Source: Pseudomonadota bacterium (lineage in GTDB: Bacteria > Bdellovibrionota > UBA1018 > CAIMNF01). Taken from it: 64,000 bases of DNA. Shown piece by piece: positions 9,053-17,614 of the stretch (position 1 is its first letter; every line of letters starts with the position of its first letter). Both the position numbers and the translations under genes were made by a program. The DNA is taken from contig JAIXOQ010000005.1 in assembly GCA_027486675.1 (NCBI GenBank), positions 124,001-188,000 on the forward strand, in the 5' to 3' direction. The notes under the pieces are model-generated. The model searched no databases, was not told the DNA's origin, and saw nothing but the letters and a program-made list of their open reading frames with translations.

Positions 9053-9543
9053 TATGCCGTTTTACCTTTCGCGTCTAATGCATTGGACCAAAGCTGATAC
9101 TGAGCAACCATAAAGTTTTCATCGACATCGCGAAGGCGGCTCGCCAGCATGGTCAATGCATGTTCATAAAAACGCATCTTCCGTTCGGCACTGCCTGCCA
9201 AAAATCGATCAAAATCCATTTTCTCTATATAAAGTGTTTGTGATTCTGTCATCGCCCGCACGGTCGCAGAGCGAGGGTTAGAGTCAATGAGCGACAATTC
9301 ACCAAAGAAACTACCTGCAACCAGTTGAGCGACCTGATAGGTCGCGCCATGAAGTGGATCGTCGCGCAAGACTTCGCAAACTCCCTCGACGACAAAATAA
9401 ATTCCCCAGCTGAGTTCACCCTCAATAATGATGTTGGAATAAACATCGTGGCGAATGGTCTGCGCAAGTCGGGCTAGATCCCCGATTTCTTCATCGTTGA
9501 AGCAATGCAAGAGTGCTACTCGTCGGAGCGCATCGACAAACAT
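9052..9543 (-). CDS. Single-domain cyclic-nucleotide-binding protein
   Basis: A 163-residue protein made almost entirely of a Crp-type cNMP-binding beta-roll (about 15-130). The phosphate-binding cassette region is FFGELSLIDSNPRSATVRA, in which the Gly-Glu-Leu-Ser and Arg-Ser-Ala-Thr elements are retained. There is no DNA-binding helix-turn-helix, so it is not a Crp-type transcription factor. It sits directly between the FliF/FliG-like gene (adjacent codons) and motA (TAATG overlap). The context suggests ligand-dependent control of the stator or rotor, analogous in principle to YcgR/PilZ brakes, but this is inference. Which nucleotide binds, if any, is unknown. Confidence 0.85.
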   Translation of the reverse strand: MFVDALRRVALLHCFNDEEIGDLARLAQTIRHDVYSNIIIEGELSWGIYFVVEGVCEVLRDDPLHGATYQVAQLVAGSFFGELSLIDSNPRSATVRAMTESQTLYIEKMDFDRFLAGSAERKMRFYEHALTMLASRLRDVDENFMVAQYQLWSNALDAKGKTA

Positions 9544-11892
9544 CTATGCAACCCTCCGAATGCTCATCTGCGAGACTTCTTGCTGTTCAGGTGCTGCACC
9601 AGAGTTTGGTCCAAGTTCATAAGCAAACATGCGTTCATTGACTTCAGCGAGGTTCACATGACCCTGACTTGCTAGGACCTTAATTCGGTTCATAAACTTA
9701 CGTTCAACCTGGGAGAACGCTTCTTTGTTCACTGGCCCAGTCAGCTGGAGCTCTTCCCGCAGTTCAACTGAAAGGTCTTGTGGTGCCTTAATAAGAACCG
9801 CTTCCCTGGTTTCAGTGTTACAACCCTTTAGAAACACAAGGAGTTCATCGTGCTTCATACCAGAAATCACTTCAACAATCTGGCTGTCTTTCAAGAACCG
9901 CAATGTATCGACACTCACCAACTTAGACTTAACGTTCTGAAGAGTCTCAGCGCTCGAATTGAGAAGCTGTTGAATGACGCCCTTTTGAACTTCCAAGGAG
10001 GAGCGCTCTAAGAAGGTCACTAATACGTCAGTCCCCGGTAGAGCCTCGGTATTGAGTCTTGGATTCTCGGCCTTCTTGCGACGTAAAGCGGCAGCGACGT
10101 TATAGATATAATTTTTTGGAAGATTATCAATGCGAGTCAATTCGGCCATCAACTTCATCCGATTGGCCTCATCAAATGAATGGAACAGAGTCTGCCGCTT
10201 CTTGGAATCACACTGCGTTAAAACAATCGCTTTCACGGTTACCGATTCATTTCGAATCATTTCCATGATCTGAGGCGCGTCCATATCGGCAAGGTAGTCA
10301 AACAAGGTTGCAGACCTAGACCCATGAATCGCCATCTTTCCTGCAACGCAGCGGTGATGCAGACGGCGCAGTAGATTCAGGCGCTCTTCTTCATTGATGT
10401 CGAAAGTGTTTCGAGCGTAGAAATCCATGAGTTCCGTTAGGTCACCCTGAAGGGTTGGATCACGTAACAGATCCAGCACAATGGATTCACCAAAGAAAGT
10501 GATGTACTGCGCAGTCACCTCTATGCCTTCTTCAGTCAACACTTGCCCAAACACATACTTTGCAACCTTCGGCTGTTCGGAGAATGTCGCCATCAGTTCA
10601 TCCTGCAGACGATCGGCCTCCATACGCATCCCAACAATCTGCGCTCTTTCGTCCGAAGAAAGCGACGAACTGCCTTGATGGCCCAAAGACTGCTCTAAAT
10701 CCCGTACTTCACCCCTTGCGTGCGATGAGTTCGGCCAGAAAGTACCCTGACGCCTGAAAGCAAGCGCAACTAAGGTCATTAGCAGTGCAAGAATGACTGC
10801 ACCGAATATGACGGCATATCGGCTGTACTCCGAAAGTAGACTCTGTACCGCATCGCCACTTTCTACTCTTTCAATCTTTTCGAACCGTGAGTACTTACTC
10901 TCGTTTGCGTCCGTAGTCCGACTCGTCGTGTTTGTCTTAGAGTTAGCGCGTGAATCCTCTGAGGAAGAGGTTTTTGAATTCTGTTTAGACTCTATAGAGT
11001 TCTTCTGTTCATTCGAACTCAGAGATTCCTGCTTCGAGCTGCTCTCGAGTTTTGAGTCCTTACGCACACCGCCGCGGCCATAACCCCATTCTTCGGATGC
11101 AATACGCTCAATTTCAGGGAGACTTCGTTTCGCAATCACGGTTGGACGTGGGAATTTCATCATCTTCCCGTTGATCTCAACATTCTTGATAAAGTTCGTC
11201 TTCATTCGCGCCATTTCAAGGAGGCTATTCATCTCATCCGTTGGCAAAGTTTCGTCCATCAAGATCGTCGCCTTGACCCCACGCACCCGGATAGCTGCGC
11301 CACCATCCTGAAAATACTCGGTGTTGGATCCGTACTGAGCTTCCTCAGCGTTTACAGTGTCGGCTGAAACGTCAAACTCGCCTAAAGTACAAGCCTCAGG
11401 ACAGAACTGATTGAGAATTGAGGTGACTTGCTCTTTAAATTGCCGTGTGACACGGTCCCGAAGCTCGACCGATTTGTAAGCCGCACTTGCAGGCTGGGGA
11501 AATCGAAGCGTCTCTTGCTCAAGAGTCACCGGATAATTCAGGCCAGCGAGTTGCTTTTTCAGTAGATCTGTTACTTTTTGGGTAGAAACTTTTCCCAATG
11601 CTTCATCAATCAAAAGCCGAATTTTTGCGGCTGCTGGAGCTAAGGCCAAACGCGCAGAGGGCGCATCTTCAAAACCCGGAGCGACTTGGTCGTCAACGGC
11701 CACATCGACTTCAACGTCGATGCCAATAATCTTGCATTGTTCACCGCAGTGCTTTCCAAGGACAGCCTCGGTGATGCCGCGTACTTGGAGTTCACCTCGC
11801 TTTTGAGCGTCCTCGGTTGTCGAAGAAATCGCGAATGCGAGGGAGTTCATAAGAAGTATAGAAACAAAGAAGGGGAAAGTTAAAGTGTTCAT
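9544..11892 (-). CDS. FliF-like periplasmic domain fused to FliG-like cytoplasmic domain (protein 1)
   Basis: A 782-residue envelope protein counted from the ATG at 11892, which has AGGA just upstream and follows the previous stop by four bases. Order: signal peptide (about 1-21); periplasmic region, with a FliF ring-building-motif-like segment at about 200-251 (ATILMDETLPTDEMNSLLEM then a Val-Glu-Ile strand); a Ser/Asn/Lys-rich linker (about 278-333); one TM (about 359-379); a cytoplasmic domain (about 413-745) that aligns by eye to FliG middle and C-terminal parts. The FliG torque helix region LKGCNTETRE...LSVELREEL keeps Lys689 and Arg712-Glu713-Glu714, matching the charged torque residues of flagellar FliG. 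The EHPQ motif reads ESVT. In flagella FliF and FliG are separate proteins. Function is inferred as a rotor-like partner of the adjacent MotAB. Confidence 0.8.
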   Translation of the reverse strand: MNTLTFPFFVSILLMNSLAFAISSTTEDAQKRGELQVRGITEAVLGKHCGEQCKIIGIDVEVDVAVDDQVAPGFEDAPSARLALAPAAAKIRLLIDEALGKVSTQKVTDLLKKQLAGLNYPVTLEQETLRFPQPASAAYKSVELRDRVTRQFKEQVTSILNQFCPEACTLGEFDVSADTVNAEEAQYGSNTEYFQDGGAAIRVRGVKATILMDETLPTDEMNSLLEMARMKTNFIKNVEINGKMMKFPRPTVIAKRSLPEIERIASEEWGYGRGGVRKDSKLESSSKQESLSSNEQKNSIESKQNSKTSSSEDSRANSKTNTTSRTTDANESKYSRFEKIERVESGDAVQSLLSEYSRYAVIFGAVILALLMTLVALAFRRQGTFWPNSSHARGEVRDLEQSLGHQGSSSLSSDERAQIVGMRMEADRLQDELMATFSEQPKVAKYVFGQVLTEEGIEVTAQYITFFGESIVLDLLRDPTLQGDLTELMDFYARNTFDINEEERLNLLRRLHHRCVAGKMAIHGSRSATLFDYLADMDAPQIMEMIRNESVTVKAIVLTQCDSKKRQTLFHSFDEANRMKLMAELTRIDNLPKNYIYNVAAALRRKKAENPRLNTEALPGTDVLVTFLERSSLEVQKGVIQQLLNSSAETLQNVKSKLVSVDTLRFLKDSQIVEVISGMKHDELLVFLKGCNTETREAVLIKAPQDLSVELREELQLTGPVNKEAFSQVERKFMNRIKVLASQGHVNLAEVNERMFAYELGPNSGAAPEQQEVSQMSIRRVA

Positions 11893-11896
11893 AATC

Positions 11897-12625
11897 CTAC
11901 TTGACCTCACTTGCGATCGACCTCTGTGTCGACCTCTTTTCAATCAATCTCGCCAAAGAAGCATTTCCTGGCTGAAATTCAAGAGCTTGCTTCCAAGATT
12001 TCATCGCGAGATCCCTATACCCCAGGCGATCAAATACGGTGCCTCGCATCTCATAAAGTTTCGCGTTTGTTGGATAAGCGCGAAGAAGTTGATCGATCTC
12101 TAAAAGGGCGGCTTCGTATCGACCGAGCTTATAGAGCTGCTTAACCACATCTACCTTCGCCAAAAAACTCTGCTCCATATTTGGGAGCTCGTCTGAGCTT
12201 TTTAGCCCAAGTCCGGTTTCAATTTGGTTCCTTCTGAGATCGTTTTCAGGATTACTGCGCACAAAGGTTCCAGCGATCTCTCGATCTGAAGGTTGACTTT
12301 TTATGGATTCGTACCGCGAGTCGAGTTCCCCGACGGAAGCATTGGTTCTTGCTACTCCAAATTCCGGTGACATAGGGACTAAAACATCTGAGACACCCCG
12401 TTCAGCTGGAAGTTGTACTTCAAAACTTCGATCCCCATTCTTTGTGCGTAATGTCATTCCTTCTTCAGTCGAAGGCGCATGAGACACACCAAATGGATTT
12501 TCAATCGGACGGGATTCGACGTAACTTTTTTTGGTGCCGAAGAAGCCTTCAAGAGATGCACAGCCATGGACTGTGAGCGCGACCGCCATCATAAACAGAA
12601 TTTTTCTAGAATAGATAGCCGACAC
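11897..12625 (-). CDS. TPR lipoprotein
   Basis: A 242-residue predicted lipoprotein. I place the start at the GTG at 12625 because AAGGAGG lies five bases upstream and gives a clean lipoprotein signal, with basic residues, a hydrophobic stretch and Cys22 in LTVHGC; this overlaps the preceding gene by 20 bases. The middle (about 30-150) is low in recognisable structure. The C-terminus (about 160-235) contains two TPR motifs, for example YKLGRYEAALLEIDQLLRAY and RLGYRDLAMKSWKQAL. It lies between the outer-membrane protein gene and FliF/FliG-like protein 1, so it probably assembles with them in the periplasm. Confidence 0.8.
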   Translation of the reverse strand: MSAIYSRKILFMMAVALTVHGCASLEGFFGTKKSYVESRPIENPFGVSHAPSTEEGMTLRTKNGDRSFEVQLPAERGVSDVLVPMSPEFGVARTNASVGELDSRYESIKSQPSDREIAGTFVRSNPENDLRRNQIETGLGLKSSDELPNMEQSFLAKVDVVKQLYKLGRYEAALLEIDQLLRAYPTNAKLYEMRGTVFDRLGYRDLAMKSWKQALEFQPGNASLARLIEKRSTQRSIASEVK

Positions 12626-13721
12626 CGACGCCTCCTTCAATCCCACTCACCGCTGCTTCAACTGCAGAGGGTAAAACCGCAGTTGCTTTTGGCCGAAGCC
12701 CAAGCAGCACATTCATCGACCAGCGCTTAGCGAAGCGCCACTCATATCCACCTCGAAGTACTGCACCTAAGAAGCCAGATGCATAGGTGCCGCCAATGGC
12801 TCCAAAAATCGACCCACGCATAATGTTGTAGTTTTCTTCATCACCGATAAGGTTCCAAGCATGATGAAAGAGAAGAGTCGTATTAAAGCCTGAATACAGG
12901 GTGTTTGTGCCTGAGCTGAGGCCCACAAGACTTGAATAATCAATGTAGTAGTTCATCTCGAAACCGACTTCCTTCTTCCGATTGTCATAACGCTCTACCA
13001 TGCGAAACCCTAAAGCGAGAGCAGTGCTCGACCCACTGCCTGGTTTTGGAGTAATGATCGTGTAGAGGGCCGGACGGATTTGAATCGTTGGAACGTATTC
13101 ATTCTTTGTTCTGGCTTCTTCGTCTTGACTTGGATCAACGCCGCGACGAAACGCTGCAGCCCTTGAAGTTTCTGAGTTATAGCTCCTAGACCACATCATC
13201 GTCCCAGTTTCCGAATCATAAATATGTAAAGATAGGATCATTCCGCTCGGTTGATAGGCGTAGGCCACATCCATAAAATTCTGGATATTATTCATCTTTG
13301 CGATACGTCCGAGCTCGGCAGAGTTCGCTTCCGGTCGTGAAATGAGTATATTTCCGCCACTTAGACTGGCCCGCTTCGAGCGACATGCGCTGCAATTCAC
13401 AATACGTGTCTTTGTATTTCTCAGGATGCGTTCTGATATCAAGAGTTCGAGGTGGGTTCTGAATGAGGCCGGTACGTTTTCGCTCACGACTATGTCTCTG
13501 AGAGAGACATCTTTCAGGCCATAGACCTGGCCACTTTTCAGATCGTAGTCAAAGTCTGAAAGTAGATCCTCAAGCACAGAATAGAAGTTCCTAGTCTCTG
13601 ACTTTGGGTCAGACTCAGGCGCAAGCTTAGAGGCCGTGGACATAGGATCCTCAGCACCAAGCGCGTGATGCGCTACCAAAAGTAATGCACCTAATATTAC
13701 TAAGAGTTTTCTACTCTTCAT
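12606..13721 (-). CDS. Exported protein, CsgG/FlgO-like N-half and beta-barrel-like C-half
   Basis: A 371-residue exported protein with a signal peptide at about 1-23. The start is the ATG at 13721; the GTG one codon earlier is possible. Residues 50-185 recall CsgG/FlgO-type periplasmic domains (conserved pattern of a helix, a strand with NCSACRS, then SLHIYDSETGTMMWSRSY). That resemblance is weak and only by eye. From about 200 onward, alternating polar/hydrophobic strands ending in GVGVGYLF suggest an outer-membrane beta-barrel. In the same minus-strand locus as both FliF/FliG-like proteins, it may be the outer-membrane end of the machine. A 74-base gap separates it from the upstream gene, leaving room for an internal promoter. 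Confidence 0.6.
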   Translation of the reverse strand: MKSRKLLVILGALLLVAHHALGAEDPMSTASKLAPESDPKSETRNFYSVLEDLLSDFDYDLKSGQVYGLKDVSLRDIVVSENVPASFRTHLELLISERILRNTKTRIVNCSACRSKRASLSGGNILISRPEANSAELGRIAKMNNIQNFMDVAYAYQPSGMILSLHIYDSETGTMMWSRSYNSETSRAAAFRRGVDPSQDEEARTKNEYVPTIQIRPALYTIITPKPGSGSSTALALGFRMVERYDNRKKEVGFEMNYYIDYSSLVGLSSGTNTLYSGFNTTLLFHHAWNLIGDEENYNIMRGSIFGAIGGTYASGFLGAVLRGGYEWRFAKRWSMNVLLGLRPKATAVLPSAVEAAVSGIEGGVGVGYLF

Positions 13722-13795
13722 CACTCATTAGATCGGTCGTTAATCGAAGGCACTTAAAGGATTAGATCTGGGGAGGTGTGGCAAAGGATTGGCAG

Positions 13796-14395
13796 TTAAA
13801 AGTCGAAGTCGAAGGATACGCCACCTAAAAGCTGCGACTCCGTTACAGTGACATCAAAGTTCTTCAGCTGAGCATAGCTTCCAACCAAGAGGAGTCTCAG
13901 GTCTTGAAACAAATAGTACCCCAATGTGACACGACCGGCGAAACCCGTGTACGCCACGGTCTTACTCGAAAGTTGAAAGGAGCGCTGTGAAATATAAATC
14001 CCGAGATCTATTCCAAATTTCGGGGTCTTATCTAATAGGAGTGCATTGTCAAAATTCTGACGTGTCTGCACGCAAGAAAAGAGACAGTACGTTCCACCAA
14101 TATCAAATCCAGTAAATATCGATGCACCGCCTGAGCTTGCAGAGAGGCCTTGATTGAAGACTGCGGCGACTCCAATTTCTGGACTGATGTGGAATTGGTA
14201 AGCTAGATTGAGTGCGCCGATGGAGCTCAACTGACCAGAGTTCGTTTTTACTGCGAAACTACCCGCGAGAATAGCCAATGTGTGGCGGGCCTTAACTGTA
14301 GTTTCCTGAGCCTGACTTTGAGAGCTCAGCGAAATGGCCAGAAGGAGTGCCGCAGACCAAAGACGCAGGCGAAACTTCTGGATTCTAGGAAGCAT
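13796..14395 (-). CDS. Small outer-membrane beta-barrel protein
   Basis: A 199-residue protein with a signal peptide ending near SSQSQAQ (about residue 29). The mature part is made of alternating hydrophobic strands rich in Gly, Tyr and Phe and ends in FDFDF, with the C-terminal aromatic residue recognised by BAM. Two Cys sit close together (TYCLFSC). The start overlaps the end of FliF/FliG-like gene 2 by 11 bases, so it is coupled to that gene. No family name could be assigned. Confidence 0.75.
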   Translation of the reverse strand: MLPRIQKFRLRLWSAALLLAISLSSQSQAQETTVKARHTLAILAGSFAVKTNSGQLSSIGALNLAYQFHISPEIGVAAVFNQGLSASSGGASIFTGFDIGGTYCLFSCVQTRQNFDNALLLDKTPKFGIDLGIYISQRSFQLSSKTVAYTGFAGRVTLGYYLFQDLRLLLVGSYAQLKNFDVTVTESQLLGGVSFDFDF

Positions 14396-16121
14396 TCTTT
14401 AAAGGCTGTTCCCCAGGAACTTCCCTTCGTTTCTTTAGTACCTCTAGGACCATGGATCGCGCCTGTTTACTTGCATCGCTTCTGTACTGAAGACCGTCTT
14501 TCTCGGCCTTCTGCATCATGGATTCTGTCCAAAGACGTTTCTTAGCAGAATAGTTTCTGAGTACTTTTTCCCGCCATTCTTCGCTGTACCCGTAGAACGC
14601 ATGAGCCACTGTGTTTAAGGATAGTGCTTCCCAGTCTTGCTCCTGGAAACCGTCAACGCACTCTAAGACTGACATATTAGGGTACATCTTGACCCAGCCC
14701 TCAGACTCCATGCGTTCCTCTTCCTCTTTGAAAGAAGTCGCCTCCAAAAGCCCTTTCTCTAGAAACTGAAATTGACTTGATGGGGTGGATGTTCTGACGA
14801 GATCTAACTTCTTAACTTCCGCTTCTACTTTCGTAGCCAATGAAAGCTCGGCCTGTTTCTGCTCAACAGTAGTTCTTTGCTTCCTGGACGCTGCAGCAAG
14901 ATCCATCCGCACATCCTGCGGCAGATCGCTGGTCAATAGCAGTCTCCATGCAGGAGTGAGCCCGCTAATCAAAAGAATTTTTTCAATGTCATCCAGCTTC
15001 ATGAACATGGTCATGACGGTGTCATGGCTGAGCTTTGCAACCTGCTGAGTCAAGGCGGACCTTGAAGCACGCATGTACTCAGGCATACGCACAGACACCT
15101 CTTGCGCCCACTCATTCTCACCGATGCTTAGGCCAACCTGAAGGTGCTTCATCGCAAGCACTGTCCTTAAAGGGAATCCAAAGGTATTTTCGTAAAGTTC
15201 TTCCACCCGATTTACCTTGGTGATCGGAATCGTATGGTTCATCCAAGATTCGATCCCTTGAGGATAGGCCTCTAAGCCATCTCGAATGATCCAGATCCAG
15301 GTGTTTTCATCGATCATGTCTAAGACTGCACCTTGGCGCGCCGCCGGCATTTGAGACTGTCCACTACTAGAAGCCGATGGTGCATTGAGCGCAGGCTGTT
15401 GCCCACCCATGACTCCACTGAGCCCCATTCCACCCTCAAGCACTTCCACCAAACGTTTGGCCTGAGCCTCTAATCCTACGGTGAGATCTTTTGAAAGATT
15501 ACGAATGGTAAACAGGATCCCAAACATACCGCAGAGCAAAAGAATAGCAACCGCTACACCGCCGACAACAAACGGGAAAACGGTCGATGACTTTAACCAG
15601 TCGATCCATTCGTTGATGGGAGAGAGACTTTTCCAATACTCAGTCACTTCTGGGGAATACTCTACAAACTTAAAAGTGTCACCGCGGGACGTCTGTAGAC
15701 GAAGCGCTTTAGAAACCGCATTATCGATGAAAGATCTGATGCTTGCAGGCATATCCGGTGCAACGCGGACCTGAACATCTATTTTCTGTATCGAATCTAA
15801 ATAAAGTTGAAGTGGTCGCTCCGTGAGTTGTGCTCCTTGGAGCATCTGCATCTCATGGGTCGTCAGTGTTGTTTGGGAAAGCGGCAATGTAAATTCGCTC
15901 TCTTCATTGACTGACTTGAGTCGATTCCGATCGATCTTTAGATTGAGATCTACTGAAAACTTTCCTTTAGGAATGAATAGCTCGACTTCGCGCTCTGCCG
16001 AACCCTTAAGCATGGCAGAAAGATAGAGCTCTTCTGCGGAAGGAAGGTCGCTCTTTTGTGCTGAGGCGCTTAACGATAGGGTCATAAGAGCGAAAACAGA
16101 TATAATTTTACTTATTCTCAT
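14385..16121 (-). CDS. FliF-like periplasmic domain fused to FliG-like cytoplasmic domain (protein 2)
   Basis: A 578-residue protein with the same build as the 782-residue one. It has a signal peptide (1-21), periplasmic region with a FliF ring-building-like segment at about 114-155 (VQVRVAPDMPASIRSFIDNA, then SRGDTFKFVEY; the Arg-Gly-Asp is typical of FliF), one TM (about 182-205), a Gly/Ser/Pro linker (230-263), and a helical cytoplasmic part. The end (about 485-570) follows the FliG C-terminal pattern: YSEEWREKVLRNYSAKKRLW resembles the FliG SEE-REK-LRNMSKRA segment. The torque helix is degenerate, with TES in place of the paired acidic residues. The start has a strong ribosome site GGGAGGG and overlaps motB by 14 bases. 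The fusion claim rests on visual alignment. Confidence 0.75.
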   Translation of the reverse strand: MRISKIISVFALMTLSLSASAQKSDLPSAEELYLSAMLKGSAEREVELFIPKGKFSVDLNLKIDRNRLKSVNEESEFTLPLSQTTLTTHEMQMLQGAQLTERPLQLYLDSIQKIDVQVRVAPDMPASIRSFIDNAVSKALRLQTSRGDTFKFVEYSPEVTEYWKSLSPINEWIDWLKSSTVFPFVVGGVAVAILLLCGMFGILFTIRNLSKDLTVGLEAQAKRLVEVLEGGMGLSGVMGGQQPALNAPSASSSGQSQMPAARQGAVLDMIDENTWIWIIRDGLEAYPQGIESWMNHTIPITKVNRVEELYENTFGFPLRTVLAMKHLQVGLSIGENEWAQEVSVRMPEYMRASRSALTQQVAKLSHDTVMTMFMKLDDIEKILLISGLTPAWRLLLTSDLPQDVRMDLAAASRKQRTTVEQKQAELSLATKVEAEVKKLDLVRTSTPSSQFQFLEKGLLEATSFKEEEERMESEGWVKMYPNMSVLECVDGFQEQDWEALSLNTVAHAFYGYSEEWREKVLRNYSAKKRLWTESMMQKAEKDGLQYRSDASKQARSMVLEVLKKRREVPGEQPLKNAS

Positions 16122-16896
16122 TATTCCCTCCCGCCTTGTCGTCAGTTTTTACTAGACGCGGTTCGATTCTAAAGCTGATCCGACGTGGATGCAGGTCTTC
16201 TGTTGAAGCGATTGCACGCGTGTCCGCATACCCTTCGGCCGAGAGTGCTGAAGAATCAAATCCCTTACGAATCATGAAAGATAGGACACGAGTTGCACGC
16301 AAAACACTCAGTTCCCAGTTGTCTCTGTACTGATGTTTTCCAGGGCTGACCTGCCGGCCGTCTGTATGGCCTTGCACGGCTACGCGAATTTTGTCCTTAT
16401 GGGCGAGCATTACTTTTGAAAATCTTTCTACAATTCCTCTTCCTGTGGAAGTCAGCTCAATAGAACCAGGTGTAAAGAACTCGACCGTTCGGAAAGAAAC
16501 GTATACCGTTTCGGCCTCAGTCTTAACCTGAACGTTTTCTTTTTGATCCAAGGCTACGTTCAAAGACTCAATCCAGTCGGCATTAACCGCAGCCACGCTG
16601 GGTGCGGCCGAGACTTCAGAACGTTCCGCAGCAGGTTTACGATTCGTAGACGTTGAGTTTTGATCCTCTACGTTCCCAGTGACATCGCTGTTCCTACTCT
16701 CTGCGCTGCCAAATTGACCTACGATCAGGTTTAAAACTTCGGATTTCTTTTCTGTCTTTTCGCCCGCACTATAAAACACGATAAAAAAGCAAAGAAGCAA
16801 GGTAAGCACGTCAACATAGGAGACTGCCCAGTTCGCCTCACCAGAGCGCGCTTTTCTAAGTCCAGCTGATCTCCAAGTTTGACTACGCGACTTCAT
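16108..16896 (-). CDS. motB: MotB-like stator protein, pair 2
   Basis: A second MotB, 262 residues from the ATG at 16896; this start is preferred over one 22 codons upstream, which would lie within motA. The TM segment holds the ion-binding Asp29 in NWAVSYVDVLTLLL. The OmpA-like peptidoglycan-binding domain (about 130-250) shows VQGHTDGRQ, NWELSVLRA and ADTRA. A Ser/Asn/Thr-rich linker joins them. It overlaps motA by 14 bases and FliF/FliG-like gene 2 by 14 bases, which indicates a tightly coupled module. It is clearly diverged from the MotB at 7350. Confidence 0.92.
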   Translation of the reverse strand: MKSRSQTWRSAGLRKARSGEANWAVSYVDVLTLLLCFFIVFYSAGEKTEKKSEVLNLIVGQFGSAESRNSDVTGNVEDQNSTSTNRKPAAERSEVSAAPSVAAVNADWIESLNVALDQKENVQVKTEAETVYVSFRTVEFFTPGSIELTSTGRGIVERFSKVMLAHKDKIRVAVQGHTDGRQVSPGKHQYRDNWELSVLRATRVLSFMIRKGFDSSALSAEGYADTRAIASTEDLHPRRISFRIEPRLVKTDDKAGGNNENK

Positions 16897-17614
16897 AGAG
16901 ATCCATCTGTTCCTGCACATAGAACGGGGTTTCTCTTCGATGCCAGAGGCGCACAGCCTCAACCATCATACCCAAGTCTTCCTCATGCTCCCGCGCGATT
17001 CCCTCGAGCAACTCTCCCACCGGCTGGATAATAAAGTTAGATAAAACGAGACCATAAAGTGTTGCGGTCATAGCTACAGCAAGGTTGACGCCGATAAAAC
17101 GTTGCCCTTCGCTCGATCCTAAACTTCCAAAGATTCCGATAATCCCAAAGACCGTACCAATCATCCCGAGTGCTGGAGGATATTTTCCTAAGTTGAGCAC
17201 TGTGACTGCGCCTCGGCTGATGCGTTCAGCTTCTTGCCTGGCCGCTTCATTAAGGAGGTCATCCAATTGATCTTGAGTCAGTCCTGCACTAATCCAGGTC
17301 AAACCTTTATTGAGAGTGATGTACCCCGTCTCTTCAGGCATGCGGCCACGAGCGATTTCGTTCGTGACCTCCATGATTTTGGCTTTTAACTTTTTTCTTC
17401 TATCTTTTGAACCACTAAAGGCATGCCGTACCAGGTTCATCATGCTTCTAAAGTCGGCCATCTTTGAGTTAGTAAAAAGAACAGCAAATGTTCCACAGAC
17501 CACAATAATCAGACCTTCAGGATTAAAGAGTGCCTTCAAAGTGAGGGAGGACTTAAGAAATGCTCCGCCTAGAACAAGTACAGCAAGAATGGCACCAACA
17601 AAGAGGTTTCTCAT
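16883..17614 (-). CDS. motA: MotA-like stator protein, pair 2
   Basis: A 243-residue MotA homologue with four predicted TM segments (about 3-22, 30-48, 150-172, 183-205) and a charged cytoplasmic loop between TM2 and TM3. The MotA signature LGKYPPALGMIGTVFGIIGI is present. The TVFG element is shared with the wider MotA/TolQ/ExbB superfamily, but the TM layout and the MotB partner with an OmpA domain argue for a Mot-type stator. The ATG overlaps the stop of the PEGA gene (ATGA). Confidence 0.92.
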   Translation of the reverse strand: MRNLFVGAILAVLVLGGAFLKSSLTLKALFNPEGLIIVVCGTFAVLFTNSKMADFRSMMNLVRHAFSGSKDRRKKLKAKIMEVTNEIARGRMPEETGYITLNKGLTWISAGLTQDQLDDLLNEAARQEAERISRGAVTVLNLGKYPPALGMIGTVFGIIGIFGSLGSSEGQRFIGVNLAVAMTATLYGLVLSNFIIQPVGELLEGIAREHEEDLGMMVEAVRLWHRRETPFYVQEQMDLYEVA

